Shown here piece by piece: positions 1 through 12,400 of a stretch of DNA of 64,000 bases. The position numbers and the translations under genes are program-made. Under the pieces are notes generated by a model, which saw only the letters and a list, made by a program, of their open reading frames with translations, had not been told where the DNA came from and made no database searches. Each line of letters begins with the position of its first letter. Positions within the stretch are counted from its first letter, which is position 1. The stretch is from Ashinkailepas kermadecensis (Eukaryota > Arthropoda > Thecostraca > Neolepadidae), in assembly GCA_034440615.1 (NCBI GenBank), contig JAOTOM010004284.1, positions 1 through 64,000 on the forward strand. The letters run 5' to 3'.

Positions 1-286
1 TCCCCGTGGTGAGAACACTGGACGTGTTGAGCCCCATGCGACTTCCCCGTGGTGAGAACACTGGACGTGTTGAGCCCCGTGCGACTTCCCCCTGGTGAGA
101 ACACTGGACGTGTTGAGCCCCGTGCGACTTCCCCGTTGTGACAGCGCTGGACGTGTTGAGCCCCATACGAGTTCCCCGTGGTGAGAACACTGGACGTGTT
201 GAGCCCCATGTGACGTCCCCGTGGTGAGAACACTGGACGTGTCGAGCCCCATGCGAATTCCCCGTGTTGACGACGCTGCACGTACG
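1..286. repeat. 43-bp minisatellite abutting sif exon 1 acceptor
   Basis: Nearly seven tandem copies start at 1, 44, 87 and onward, each with the core ggtgagaacactggacgtg. The array runs from the left edge into the last bases before the acceptor. Each unit contains a GTGGTGAGAA string that itself resembles a 5' splice site. Confidence 0.95.
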
Positions 287-292
287 CGGCAG

Positions 293-475
293 GACTCGAA
301 GCTGAAGCACATGGCGGACCTGCAGCTGAGTGTGGTGTCTGAGCAGGACAACAAGCAGGAGATCACCTCGCAGCTGGCCAGCTACGACGACAGTCTGGAG
401 CGGCTGCACTGCGAGCAGTTCCGTCTGCGCTGCTACATGGCCTCACTGCAGGGCGGCGAGCTGCCCAACCCCAAG
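293..475 (+). CDS. sif: sif exon 1 of window: coiled coil after the N-terminal PH domain
   Basis: The acceptor is cgcggcag at 285-292 and the donor is AAG/GTCAGC at 476. The 61 codons are in phase 0. They are rich in E, Q, L and S and end [17 protein letters not shown], the hallmark of the TIAM/SIF coiled-coil and extension region that binds upstream scaffolds. A 43-bp minisatellite ends within about ten bases of the acceptor, and a 33-bp copy of the exon end and donor follows directly. Confidence 0.92.
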
Positions 476-3400
476 GTCAGCTGATCGAGCGAGCTACCCA
501 ACCCCAAGGTTGGCTGATCAGCCGTGCTTCCTTCAATGTCACGCTAATTAATCGGGCAGGTTATTACTTAACGTGTTATTTCGTCGGACCTTGCACCGGA
601 GGCATAGGGTTTTCGATCACTAAATTCTTACTTTTTGGAGTCTTTTGCGATACTTGGTTCCCTGTGTTAACGACTGAATTTTATGCGATGCTGCCGCTTT
701 TACGTTTTTCACCGCTGTTACGGTGTTTAGCATATGCCAATTCCCAGTGACAAAGTTGCCACAACACGGACCGAAATGTATTGGTTCATTGATAAAGCCT
801 CTAACGATAGTGCAAGAGGAGTCGGCAAACTACACTCGTGTCGATTCAGAGTTTGGTTGCATGATGCGAGTTTGGTGGTTCAGATTTTGGTTACACGACG
901 CGAGTAGATTACACTATGTAGGCGATTTTTTAGTTAGCAGATCGGTATCTGGGATCATTACTCCACATTCGCAGTAATCTCTACTCATTCAATATTTGGC
1001 GTCAATGCAATGAAGCGATCCACAGGGCATTGCAGTGTTTCGTGATTTCGTAGTAAGGCTCCTAATCACTTATCCACCTGGACAGGGTCTGCTGACGCAC
1101 GTCTCACGCACCACCAAGGTCACCTTGAACAGGCTGGGCGTGTTCAACGTGTCGTCGTTCCACGCGTACATCTGCGCGCGCAGCCCGAGTCTGCTCAACA
1201 ACCTGCTGGCCGGCCGGGGCGCCACCAAGCGGCGCGCGCCCATGCTGTCCCACAGCTGCAGCGACGGCGGCGGCCGCTCCCTCAACGCCGACGGCACAGA
1301 GGACGCCGCCACCACCTACCGCGTCCGCATGCCCGACAACCAGGTCAGCGAGCGGGCCAGCGCCGGCAGCGCTCTAGGTCAAGTTCTGTGGGCGAAATGG
1401 AATAGCCGAAAGGGAGGTTCGATTTTGAAGGAAGCTTCTTTTCGGCCTCTCGCTCTCTCGCCCACGGCATTTTGTCACCTTTCCCCAGTGTGGGGGGGGG
1501 TTGCAATGCTCCTACGCCAGCACTGCCGAACGGACAGTGCTGGCGAAACGAACAGAAACCCGTGTGTTGCATGTCACGTGATCCTGCCATTGGACTTCTG
1601 TACTTCGGGCCATTACTCGAACTCTTAGATCATTTGAAAAACCTTTTTGGATTTTTGGATTTGAACGTTTAGCCGTTCCATGTATGCAAACACTGATACG
1701 TGCTTGAAATGTTCAGCATAGTGTTTTGTGCTGCCATTGGTTATTGACGATGCGCGGTATATTATATTTCCGCCCATCGGTCAAGGGTCGGATGAGGTTT
1801 AAATTTTTATCTCGTTTTGGAAACTTCCGAAATTGTGTTCGAAAACACTAGTTTTGTACTGAAGCTCGGATCACACTATGGCTTTTTGACGCTTTCTGAG
1901 CGTTTATTCATCGTTTTTAGGCCGTTTCGTCAAACAAACGGCATTCGACCGTATTTCAGACGCCCGTCAAAACTGCGTTTTACGAACGTTTAACGCGATC
2001 GGAGCGTCGCACAGTGTGCACCGGGGTATGTCACGACCGCGTAATGAACGTCTATCTGACGTCCAAAAGATAGATTTAGTTTATCTTTTCCACGCCGATT
2101 CGGCGTTTAACGTTCTGTTGGTGTGATTGAGTGGTAGCGAGATATTCGAAGTTTTGTTGGCTGTCTATACCCAGAATGGAAGCATTGATTTGCCTCTGGC
2201 TAGAATATTGCATTTCCAAGCACACCTCTTTTGGCCACGTGGTAGAGAGGTAGCCCTGGAAAATAGTCACAGGTGGAATTGTATGCAATGCTGTGTTGTG
2301 ATTGTGTTTTATTGGCACTGAAAAAGCATGCTTGTTCACCCAAGATGCAAAGGTGGAAAATAATATTTTTGGGCTGTGCATGCAGCCCTGACAAAATCTT
2401 GCAAGTATCTCTGAAGAACATAGCCATGTAGGAAATCATTGGAAAGCCATGTAGGAAATCATAGGGAATCTTCATCTTTCATGGTTCTCCGACAGGAAAA
2501 TCAGTTGTCGATAACTTAAAAGCAAAAATGTCGGAATATAACGCGCGATATATCTCGGCTTGCATTGGTACAAGTATTCAGTATTTCCACACAACTTGAA
2601 TCGGCGGCAGTCGCGTCAGAATGGTCTCACTGGCGTCATAATTGATTCGCAGGGAAGCGTAAATGAACGTTTTCATTTGGGGAAACAGCGTGTGTTATTC
2701 CCGGTGTATTTCCGCTCGTTTTACGACGTCTATCTTCTGTTTGACGTTCGATATCCGTTCGTTTTACGAATGATTAACGCTCCGAATTACCAAGTGTGAG
2801 CCAAGCTTTAGGCTTAAAATGGGTGTCGATTTTAGCTTCAGCTCCAAGTTAAGCCCAGAGTGATTCCTAAGCCAAGAAGAGTCATCTGAGGTCAAGTTCG
2901 TGATCTTGAACGACCTTGGAAAGGCCACTGACACATGTAAACACGTGCGCAGAATTGATCAATCAATTGACCGTTCCACATCCAAGGTGCGCCATTCGGG
3001 GACGATAAGTGGCATCAATTGGCTACAGCTTGCGTTTTTGGCAAAAACGGTTCGCCATGTCCCCTCTGATGACATCATAGCTCGGAGACATGGCAATGCA
3101 TCTTCAGATATGTTATACCGTTTGTGTTAGGTTGGCAAAAGGTGCCCAGCCGGGTACACCAAGCTGTGACAAACCAACGTGCGCCGCTTTTCCGTAGTTT
3201 CCGTGATCATAAAAATAACCTTAGGGGCTTGCATCCCTCCCCCTGCACAGGCGAAGGTTGATAGCCACTGCATATCGAGGCCAGTCTGGGGCATGGGAAA
3301 TCGTGGTGGTCGTGGTCAAGGCTTGAAAAGACCTGGAATCAACCACCAGAGATTGAGCCATAGAAGCTGTCCGCCGTCCCAAGTCCCCACCCGCCCTTCC

Positions 3401-6400
3401 AGCTGTCTCGTAGGTGTCCTTTCCAGGACATCTACGGGAAGCTCCGCCCCCTCAGCCGCTAGTCGGTTGTCAGCCGGATTAGCCGGCCGGCGCCTCTAGT
3501 CGGTTTCTCGTCGGATTAGCCGTCGCAGCTCCCCTCCCACTCCCTCTCGGCCTAGCGGTGCTCTCGGGCACCGTCGGAAAACCGAGTTGTACCGACGGCC
3601 AGCCTCGACTGTTTGTATCCCATCCCTCCCTATAGGTTAGAATCGATCATAGGTAACTTTCTGTTTTAATGGATCGGGATAGCATTCGCAGAGCGTGACT
3701 GCCCCCGCCTCTGACCGATTTTCCCACCCCTCCAAAACTCTGTGTCTTTCTTCCCCTTTCGCACAACAGCTCACTTCACACCTTTCCTCGCAGCATCCCT
3801 TCAGGGTGCCTTTCTTGCCCGCACCCTTTCAGGGAGCCCTTCTCACACTTGCACTTCCGCCCTCGTCTGTCGGGTACAATCCCCGCCCCGCCCCGGTATG
3901 CCCGGGGACGCCCCGCCCCCTTGGGAGGACGGAGGCCGTCGGCCGCGGCCGGGAGCCCGCCTGCCCCTCCTAGGGACCCCCGGAGGGTGAATCGTTTGTC
4001 CTCCTAACGAAAGCTGAGGGCTCCTGGACACGAACCTCCCCGTTCGCGATCGCGAGGGAGCTGGACGGCTGGACCGGTGGCGTGATCTCCGCCAAGGTCC
4101 TCCGCTCCGGTTCCCTCCTGGTCCGCGTGCGGGAGGCGGCCCATGCCCGCATACTACTGAATCAGGGGAGCTTCCTGGGGTGTGCAACGGAAGTCGAGAT
4201 GGCCGATCGGCTCAACATATCATTCTCGACGGCATATGCGCCCGAGCTCGCGGAGCTCTCCGAAGAGGAGCTCCTCGCGGAGCTCGGGCCGCAGGGGGTG
4301 TGCGAGGTAACGCGTCTGGGCCGCCGGGCCAGACCGGGACCAGTACTCAAACTAGGATTCCGCTCACTCATCCCTCCCACCCACGTCATGGCGGGCTACT
4401 TAAGGGTAGCACTCCGCCCATGGACCCCGCCCCCTCGCGCTGTACGCTATGCCAACGCTACGGACACCTGAGCCGGGCGTGCCGCGCGAAGGCGCCAGTA
4501 TGCGGCCGCTGCGCCGAGAACCACCCGACCGAAGCATGCAGCTCCGAGGAGCTAAGGTGTGCGGCATGCGAGGGCCCGCACCCCGCGTCGTCCCCTAGGT
4601 GCCCTGCATGGCTGTACGCCAAAGAAAGGCAGGCAAGACGGCTCGCTGCACAGCGCAGCCCTCCATCCTCTCCCCCAGCCGGGTGGTCCAGCCCCAGGTT
4701 GACCCCACTGTGGCCGACCCCCGCGGAGGCGGCTCAACGCCCCTCACCCCTGCTGCCTGAACCAACTGAGACCGCCCATCCCCCTCCATCCCAACCTTTC
4801 CCGCTGCCGGCCACGCGCCCAGCCCCCAGAACCGATCCGACTGTCTCCCGGCCCCTGCTCCGCCAGCAGACTGCCCCGCTACCGGCCACGCCCCCCCTCT
4901 CTCTCCCGTGGAGGACCCAGCTGTCGCTGCCCCCCTCCACCACAAGGTAGCACCACTGCAGGCTGCACGCCCCGCTCCCGTCGCGGGTAGCTCGACCGCC
5001 CGGCCCCCATCCGTCCACAGACCGCTCAGTCCAACAGGGCTAGAGCGTCCTCCCTCCGCCCCCTCTGGGTCGCCCTCCCTCCCGATCCCCCGAGACAGAT
5101 CATCGCTCCCGAGCCCGGACCCCCTGGGGATCCGGAGCCTACATCTACCACACCAGGGTCGTCCGACTCTTACACGTCGGACGATTCATTCACGCCCTCA
5201 CTGCCACACACACGCCTGCGAGGGCGTGAGTACCACACACACCACACAACACAACACTAATGCAGACACCCACCACTGAATTCTTGCTCCAATGGAATAC
5301 GAGGTCCCTCATATCCCATTGGGCAGAATTCAAGGAATATATCATCAGAAATAAACCATTGATTGCCGCCGTTCAGGAGACTAGATGGCGCGACAATGAC
5401 CCGTATAATTTTAACATCTTCGGTTATACTCTTTATTCCCAAAACAGAAACACTACATCCCGCGGCGGCGGGGTAGCCTTATTCGTCTCGAACACCCTTC
5501 TCCATCGCCCTATCTCCATTCCCAATGACCTAAATTTTATTGCAGTATCCGTTCAAATTGCACAACTAGAACTTACTGTAATCTCCCTCTATCTTCCTCC
5601 TACGCATACACTATCTCTAACTTCTGTAACCACTCTCTTTGGCCTTCTCCCACACCCCTGTCTGGTGCTGGGCGATCTCAACGCCCACCACCAGGCATGG
5701 GGCTGTCACACCACATCCCAGCGCGGACACCATATTGAAACACTCCTCAACACCCACAACATGGTCTTTTTAAACGACCAAACACCCACACACAACACAG
5801 ACATCGCCCCGTTCCGCCCGTCTGCCATTGACCTCTCCCTAGCGTCGGCTTCTATCTCACCCCTTTTCTCCTGGCACGTTCAACCCGACCCCTCTTTAGT
5901 GATCACTTTCCCATCCACATCACCCTCGAACGCTCAGCCCAGTCTAGAGACCGTTTATTTATGCCCATCTGGAACGTTCGCAAAACGAAATGGCCATCTT
6001 TCTCCCAGGAAATTGATAATCTTATCCCACCCCAGTCTCACCCCCCAATTTCGGCATTGCTCAATACCATACTACTCGCGGCAGAAAAGTACGTACCCAA
6101 AACTCGTCGTCACCCGACCGTAAATCAGTGCCGTGGTGGAACGACGAGTGTAAACGAGTAGTCGCCTCACGCCGGCGGGCTGAGCGGAAATTTCGGAAAA
6201 ACCTCACCTTACAAAACATGGTAGAAGCCCGCGAGGCAAAACTACGTTGTCAGCAAACTATCCTTTCGGCCAAGAAACACAGCTGGCAACTCTACTCGAA
6301 CACGTTCAACCGTTTCACCCCCATCTCCCAAATCTGGACCCAACTTCGCTCCTTTTCGAATGGCAGAGCCCCCACACCACGCATTCCCACAACTGACGAT

Positions 6401-9400
6401 TAACCAACGGCACATAGCTGAGCCCACAGCCGTCGCGAAACACTTCGCCACCTATTACTCTGACACATCTTCGAACATTCAATACTCACAGCACACCACC
6501 GTATTCCTTCGCTACACCCTTGCTACTTGCCACTTCGACTCAGACAACACCGAACCCTACAACGCACCCTTTACCCCCTATGAACTAAAATTATCCCTCT
6601 CCAAGGTATCCAATAGGGCACCTGGACCTGATCACTTGATGTATCTCTTCTTTCAAAATCTCTCCGACTCGGGTAAAGATAACCTCCTCTCGGCGCTAAA
6701 TCAACTATGGACTGACGGCACTTTTCCACCCTCTTGGTCTACTAGTATCATTATCCCTATACCTAAGCCTTCCAAACCTCGACATTTCCCCTCTAGCTAT
6801 CGTCCTATCTCTCCCACTAGTTGTGCTTGCAAAATATTTGAGCGCATGGTCAATGGACGAATCAGAGTCTATCTCGAAGACAACAAAATTATATCCCCCT
6901 TTCAGAGCGGCTTCCGACCAAGGCGAAGCACCGCTGACAACCTACTCGAAATTGTGGATTCAATCCAGCAATTTCATCCAGTGGATTCAATCCTGGAATA
7001 CAATGCGTTTATCTTCGATAATATATCTCCAACACTCACCAAGTCACTGGAATGCACACAAAATCACGCACTCCGCCTCATCACCGGAGCACACTGCACC
7101 ACACCTATCACCAGTCTCCGGGTTGAGACCAACCTCCCTAGCCTACAACAACGCAGAACACTACAACTCGTCAGATACCACTTCAGGACAACAACACAGC
7201 TGAATCACCCCTCCAATGTGGCATGGACTAAACCCTCGGTTCGGCGTTCCAAAAACAAAAATAAATACACCATTGCCATTCACTTGAAGCAGGTTCTCAC
7301 ATCCACACTGAAATTTCCGGAGGTTACCCCTGACCGGGTCCCCCCCCCCCCCCCCTTCTCCCATTTTGGCACATGAAACATCCCAAACTCGAGTATCTCT
7401 TTCGGCAAAATAAAATCCTGCTCACCCCATCGAAGTCCAAATTAAGTTTTCTGAATATCAAGAGGCCCACCCACAACACACCTTCTTCTACACGGACGGC
7501 TCACGTACCAGCAATGGTACGGGAGCCGCCTGGTGCGGTGGGCCCGACACTGGTCAAACCAAATTAACACTTCATCATTCGGTATACACAGCAGAACTAG
7601 TCGCCATACTCACTTGCCTACAACACATCAATGCGCAACACATCACTACCCCTACTACAATATGCACTGACTCACGATCCTCCGTGGACGCCCTCGCCGC
7701 AATACACAACACCACACACCCCACGCTCCACGCCATCCGACACCTCTACAATGCCAACCACGCACACCTTCATCTCACCCTGCTCTGGATCCCTGGACTT
7801 ATGGGTATATCCCGGGAAATGAAAGGGTTGATGGTCTCGCCCGCGCGGCGATCGACCTCCCCGATAACAATGGAGCTCCGGTGCCCCCGGGATCTTTTAT
7901 CCCTCACAAATAATCTGTTTAAAAAGTATATTCAGGCCTGCTGGTCACACAACACCACACACCTCCACACCATCAAGCCCACACTCTCCAGCTGGCCCTC
8001 CTCCAACCAGCACACTCGTCTGAACGAGGTGGCACTCGCCAGACTTCGCCTGGGACACACCAAATTGACACACGATTATATTTTTAATAGACCTCACCGC
8101 CTTCCACTTTGTAGCACATGTCACGTACGCCTTACTGTCACCCATATCTTACTTGACTGTCCAGCATATGCTCCTCACCGTCGCTATATCATCCAGTATT
8201 TCACCAAGATCCATTCACAACTTTCGCTTCGAGCTCTCCTCGGGAATTACCACCCGGCACTCCTCGAGTTACTCTTCCGCTTCCTACAGGACACCAAACT
8301 CTCCGAACTGATATAAAGCCTCCGTTGCATTTTCCTGATCCAAGCTAGCCTGATGTGAAGTTAAAAGTTATAAGACACGCGCCACACTCCGTACTGGCTG
8401 TATGACTCCGCTCCACATCTCTTCCTCTCCGACGTCGCAAAGCACATACATATAGGTTATCTCACACTAGGTAGACAGGATCCGATCCAATTTGGCTAAT
8501 ACGGACGGATTTCCTTTTAAATTGCGCTTGGTTTTTACCTACGGGTTTTCCAAGCAGCTTGGTTTTCCCCTTTTTAGGGGTTTCCAAGCTTTAACTTAAA
8601 ACATACACCTACACATACAAGGTCGGGCCTGAATCCCACGACTCGCTCTGGGTGGCAGGCCTCCGCTTCGCCATCCAGGTTGCAGGTGGGCAGTGGAGCC
8701 TCTCCGTAGGCTGTGAAGCTGTCCACCCTCCAAATGTCCTTCCATTGTTATGAGTGTCTGTATGTATGTATGTCTGAACATGTACCTGTATGCCATGCGT
8801 GTATCGTCCCTCTACGCCATGTTTCTTGTTTGACGGCGTCTCTCCTTTCTTGACTAGTTGATATAACCGGATGTCACATAAGCCGGATTAACGTAATTCT
8901 TTCTTTAACGTAGCAATCTCTAGCAGATGGCACTTTGCCTCCGCTAAAGATTTAGGGGGTGGGGGAAGGAGGGAAAATCCTGGCAGAGACTAGCTCTGAT
9001 TGCGCAATTTTCTGTCCATCCTCAACGATCATTTATGTCCGTAGCGAGCATAGCCTGCTCAATGATTGAGTCGAAGTCCACCACTAGCGGACATAAATCG
9101 TTCAACAGCCAGATCACAATCTGTGACCATCGGGAATGATCATATTCATGCGGTGATAAATCGGCCAATCACGGGTGGCCGGGCCCACATTGGAGACAAT
9201 CGGGCCTGCATTATGACGATAACGCTGGCACCCAGGTGGGGCGACGACATTATATCGGGTGATGGCTGGACCTGATGGATGATGACAGGTGTCTCCGATT
9301 GAGGTCTGAAATAAACGGCACAAATGTTTCGCCGTTGCAGTTCACAGCATCCAATGCAGTTGAAGTGCATTGAATATATATCGCGGTATGCTGTGCACTA

Positions 9401-12400
9401 TGCAGCGACCCATAACTAAGAGCTCGCCTTTTTCGTTGAACGGGGACATGCATTCCACCGTACGTCATGGATGTCATGTTCAATTTCAACAAGTTTGAGG
9501 GTCATCTCATCTTCCTTTCGCCGCTGTCGCCGCCTGCGCCAACGATGTGTCCAAATAAGTATTTTTCGTTAGCATTATTTCGACATGTGTTTGCTGGACC
9601 TTTGGAAATGGACGAACACAACAGAGTGGTACCGATTTCAGTTCGTAACCATCTACATACGGGACGCTATGATGGTAGAAGACTTCCTCATCTCGGCATC
9701 CATCAAGAAGAATCTCAACCCGATGGAGCAGTTTGTGCGTGTGAAGAAACGGCGTGACATGGAAACGACCAACTACTTCGTGCCGCACCACTCCGATCTG
9801 ATTGATAATTACGTAAGCAATCTGCATTGTTCAGTTTATTGTCCTAAGCGAAATGAAAACAAGGTGGAGGAATTGCCATCATTGCTTACTTCCTGATTGG
9901 AAAATGTGCCACACATGTTGTTCAATCAGATGGCAGTAATATAGTTAGACGGATGCTGGTAGGCGGATGCTGGCATTGTGATTGATAGGCTTACAAAACG
10001 ACCACAGCCCAGTAGACGGGAAGGTAGAGAAGAGTGAGAGAGGTAGTAGTACTAATTACGTCGTAGAAGTAACTCATCAATGCTGATGCTGCACTCAACA
10101 TCTGTGTATTCGTCCAGATGGCTTGACTGGATCGGGACCGTGTTGCGCAATAGCTTGCTATATAGCTACTGAATTCACCGCTCAGTTGCGTAATGCCTGG
10201 TCAGCGGGGTGGCTTCAGTCGATGGTTCAGCTGGCCTTGGATGGTGCTATGCAGCCCAGGCACACTACGCCCTCTGTCCAGTTATTGGTCCGAGTGGCAT
10301 GCTGTCGCTGTCCAGTTATTGGTTCGAGTTGACGTGCCACTTAAGGCGTGCCTCGTCTGCGGCAGTTGGTCCTCGTCCTGCCACAAATGACTCGTGGCGC
10401 GTGCCACGTGCTCGACTAGCTAAACCGGGGCTACACTGGTGTTATGTAAGGTTATTTCTTACGTTTTGTTCCATCCGGAGTACGCTACCATGAAGGTCTA
10501 GGACCGATTTCTATGCAATATGGCTGATATGTAGGACTAATGTGTAGGGATAATATGTAGGCCTAATGTTTATGTAAAGCTAAGGTACGTATGTCCATAT
10601 AACCAGGATATATTTATAGATCATCTGCGAAATACTATGAATAGCAGGATGGTTGTTCTACACGCGCCACGAGTGTGAAAACGCAGGCCGTGGATGCGGT
10701 CGTTCTGTCCGGCACCGTCGGCTGTCGCTGTCCAGTTATTGGCCCGAGTGACATGCTGTCGCTGTCCAGTTATTGGCCCGAGTGACATGCTGTCGCTGTC
10801 CAGTTATTGGCCCCGGTGACATGCTGTCGCTGTCCAGTTATTGGCCCGAGTGACATGGTGTCGCTGTCCAGTTATTGGCCCGAGTGACATGGTGTCGCTG
10901 TCCAGTTATTGGCCCGAGTGACATGCTGTCGCTGTCCAGTTATTGGCCCGGGTGACATGCTGTCGCTGTCCAGTTATTGGCCCGAGTGACATGCTGCCGC
11001 TGTCAGTTATTGGCCCGAGTGACATGCTGTCGCTGTCCGGTTATTGGCCCCGGTGACATGCTGTCGCTGTCCAGTTATTGGCCCGAGTGACATGCTGTCG
11101 CTGTCCAGTTATTGGCCCGAGTGACATGCTGTCGCTGTCCAGTTATTGGCCCGAGTGACATGCTGTCGCTGTCCAGTTATTGGCCCGGGTGACATGCTGT
11201 CGCTGTCCAGTTATTGGCCCGGGTGACATGCTGTCGCTGTCCAGTTATTGGCCCGAGTGACATGCTGTCACTGTCCAGTTATTGGCCCGAGTGACATGCT
11301 GTCGCTGTCCAGTTATTGGCCCGAGTGACATGCTGTCGCTGTCCAGTTATTGGCCCGAGTGACATGGTGTCGCTGTCCAGTTATTGGCCCGAGTGACATG
11401 GTGTCGCTGTCCAGTTATTGGCCCGAGTGACATGGTGTCGCTGTCCAGTTATTGGCCCGAGTGACATGCTGTCGCTGTCCAGTTATTGGCCCGGGTGACA
11501 TGCTGTCGCTGTCCAGTTATTGGCCCGAGTGACATGCTGTCACTGTCCAGTTATTGGCCCGAGTGACATGCTGCCGCTGTCTGGTGACATGATCGCAGTA
11601 CGAAGCAAACTGAATCAACTCCAATGAGGTGTAATTGGCATACTTTGGGCATGCTGACACACTGGCTAATCTCGGATTTCGTGAAGAATGGGATGGGGCG
11701 TAATTTCGTAATTTGTAGGGATGCCGAGTGTCTCTTGCCTTGGGCTCAAAAATGCCTTCAGCTGAGGGAGGGCAGAGGTGCACTCGAACTACATGGATAG
11801 GCACCTTTTCCACTTAGAGGGGCGCCCGGCTTGCAAACTTGAAGGGAGGAGGATTGCACTTTAGCATCTTGGAGAGGCATCTCCATGGGGGAGCCTTTCG
11901 GGTCCCAGGAGGCGGTGGTGGCACACTTTTCTTCTCCCTGGGAGTCATCCCTGTGTTGACGTGACCACGGCGGGTTGAGCACGCTGCCGTCGTGTGACCT
12001 GACCCACATCTGTGGTGTGACATGACCCACGTCTATAGCGTGACCTGACCAATGTCCATTGTGTGACCTGACCCACGTCTGTGGTGTGACCTGACCCATG
12101 TATGTGGTGTGACATGACCCACGTCTGTGACGTTACATGACCCACGTATGTGGTGTGACATGACCCATGTCTGTGGCGTAACCTGATCCACGTCTGTGGC
12201 GTGACATGACCCACGTCTGTGGTGTGACATGACCCACGTCTGTGGGTGACATGACCCACGTCTGTGGTGTGACATGACCCATGCCTGTGGTGTGACCTGA
12301 CCCACGTCTGTGGCGTGATATGACCCACGTTTGTGGCGTGACATGACCCACGTCTGTGGTGTGACCTGACCCACGTCTGTGGTGTGACATGACCCATGCC

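Larger units (their letters stand above)
3460..8320 (+). mobile_element. degenerate non-LTR retrotransposon (LINE), I-clade-like with RNase H
   Basis: The order is GC-rich leader, gag-like ORF1 with zinc knuckles, apurinic endonuclease, reverse transcriptase fragment, RNase H and a C-terminal Cys/His motif. ORF1, EN, RT and RNase H in this order suit the I group or relatives. Several frameshifts and loss of the RT palm make it inactive. Exact ends and target-site duplication were not found, so the boundaries are approximate. It lies in sif intron 2 in the same orientation as the gene. Confidence 0.88.

Noticed and set aside
4180..4950. Cellular CCHC zinc-finger gene
   Set aside because: Its position directly before an endonuclease and RT, and the three-knuckle spacing, identify it as LINE ORF1.
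6360..7376. Active reverse transcriptase
   Set aside because: The palm motifs with the catalytic aspartates are missing and the element is frameshifted.
10720..11595. CRISPR array
   Set aside because: Repeats of this and other arrays are contiguous without unique spacers, and the genome is eukaryotic.
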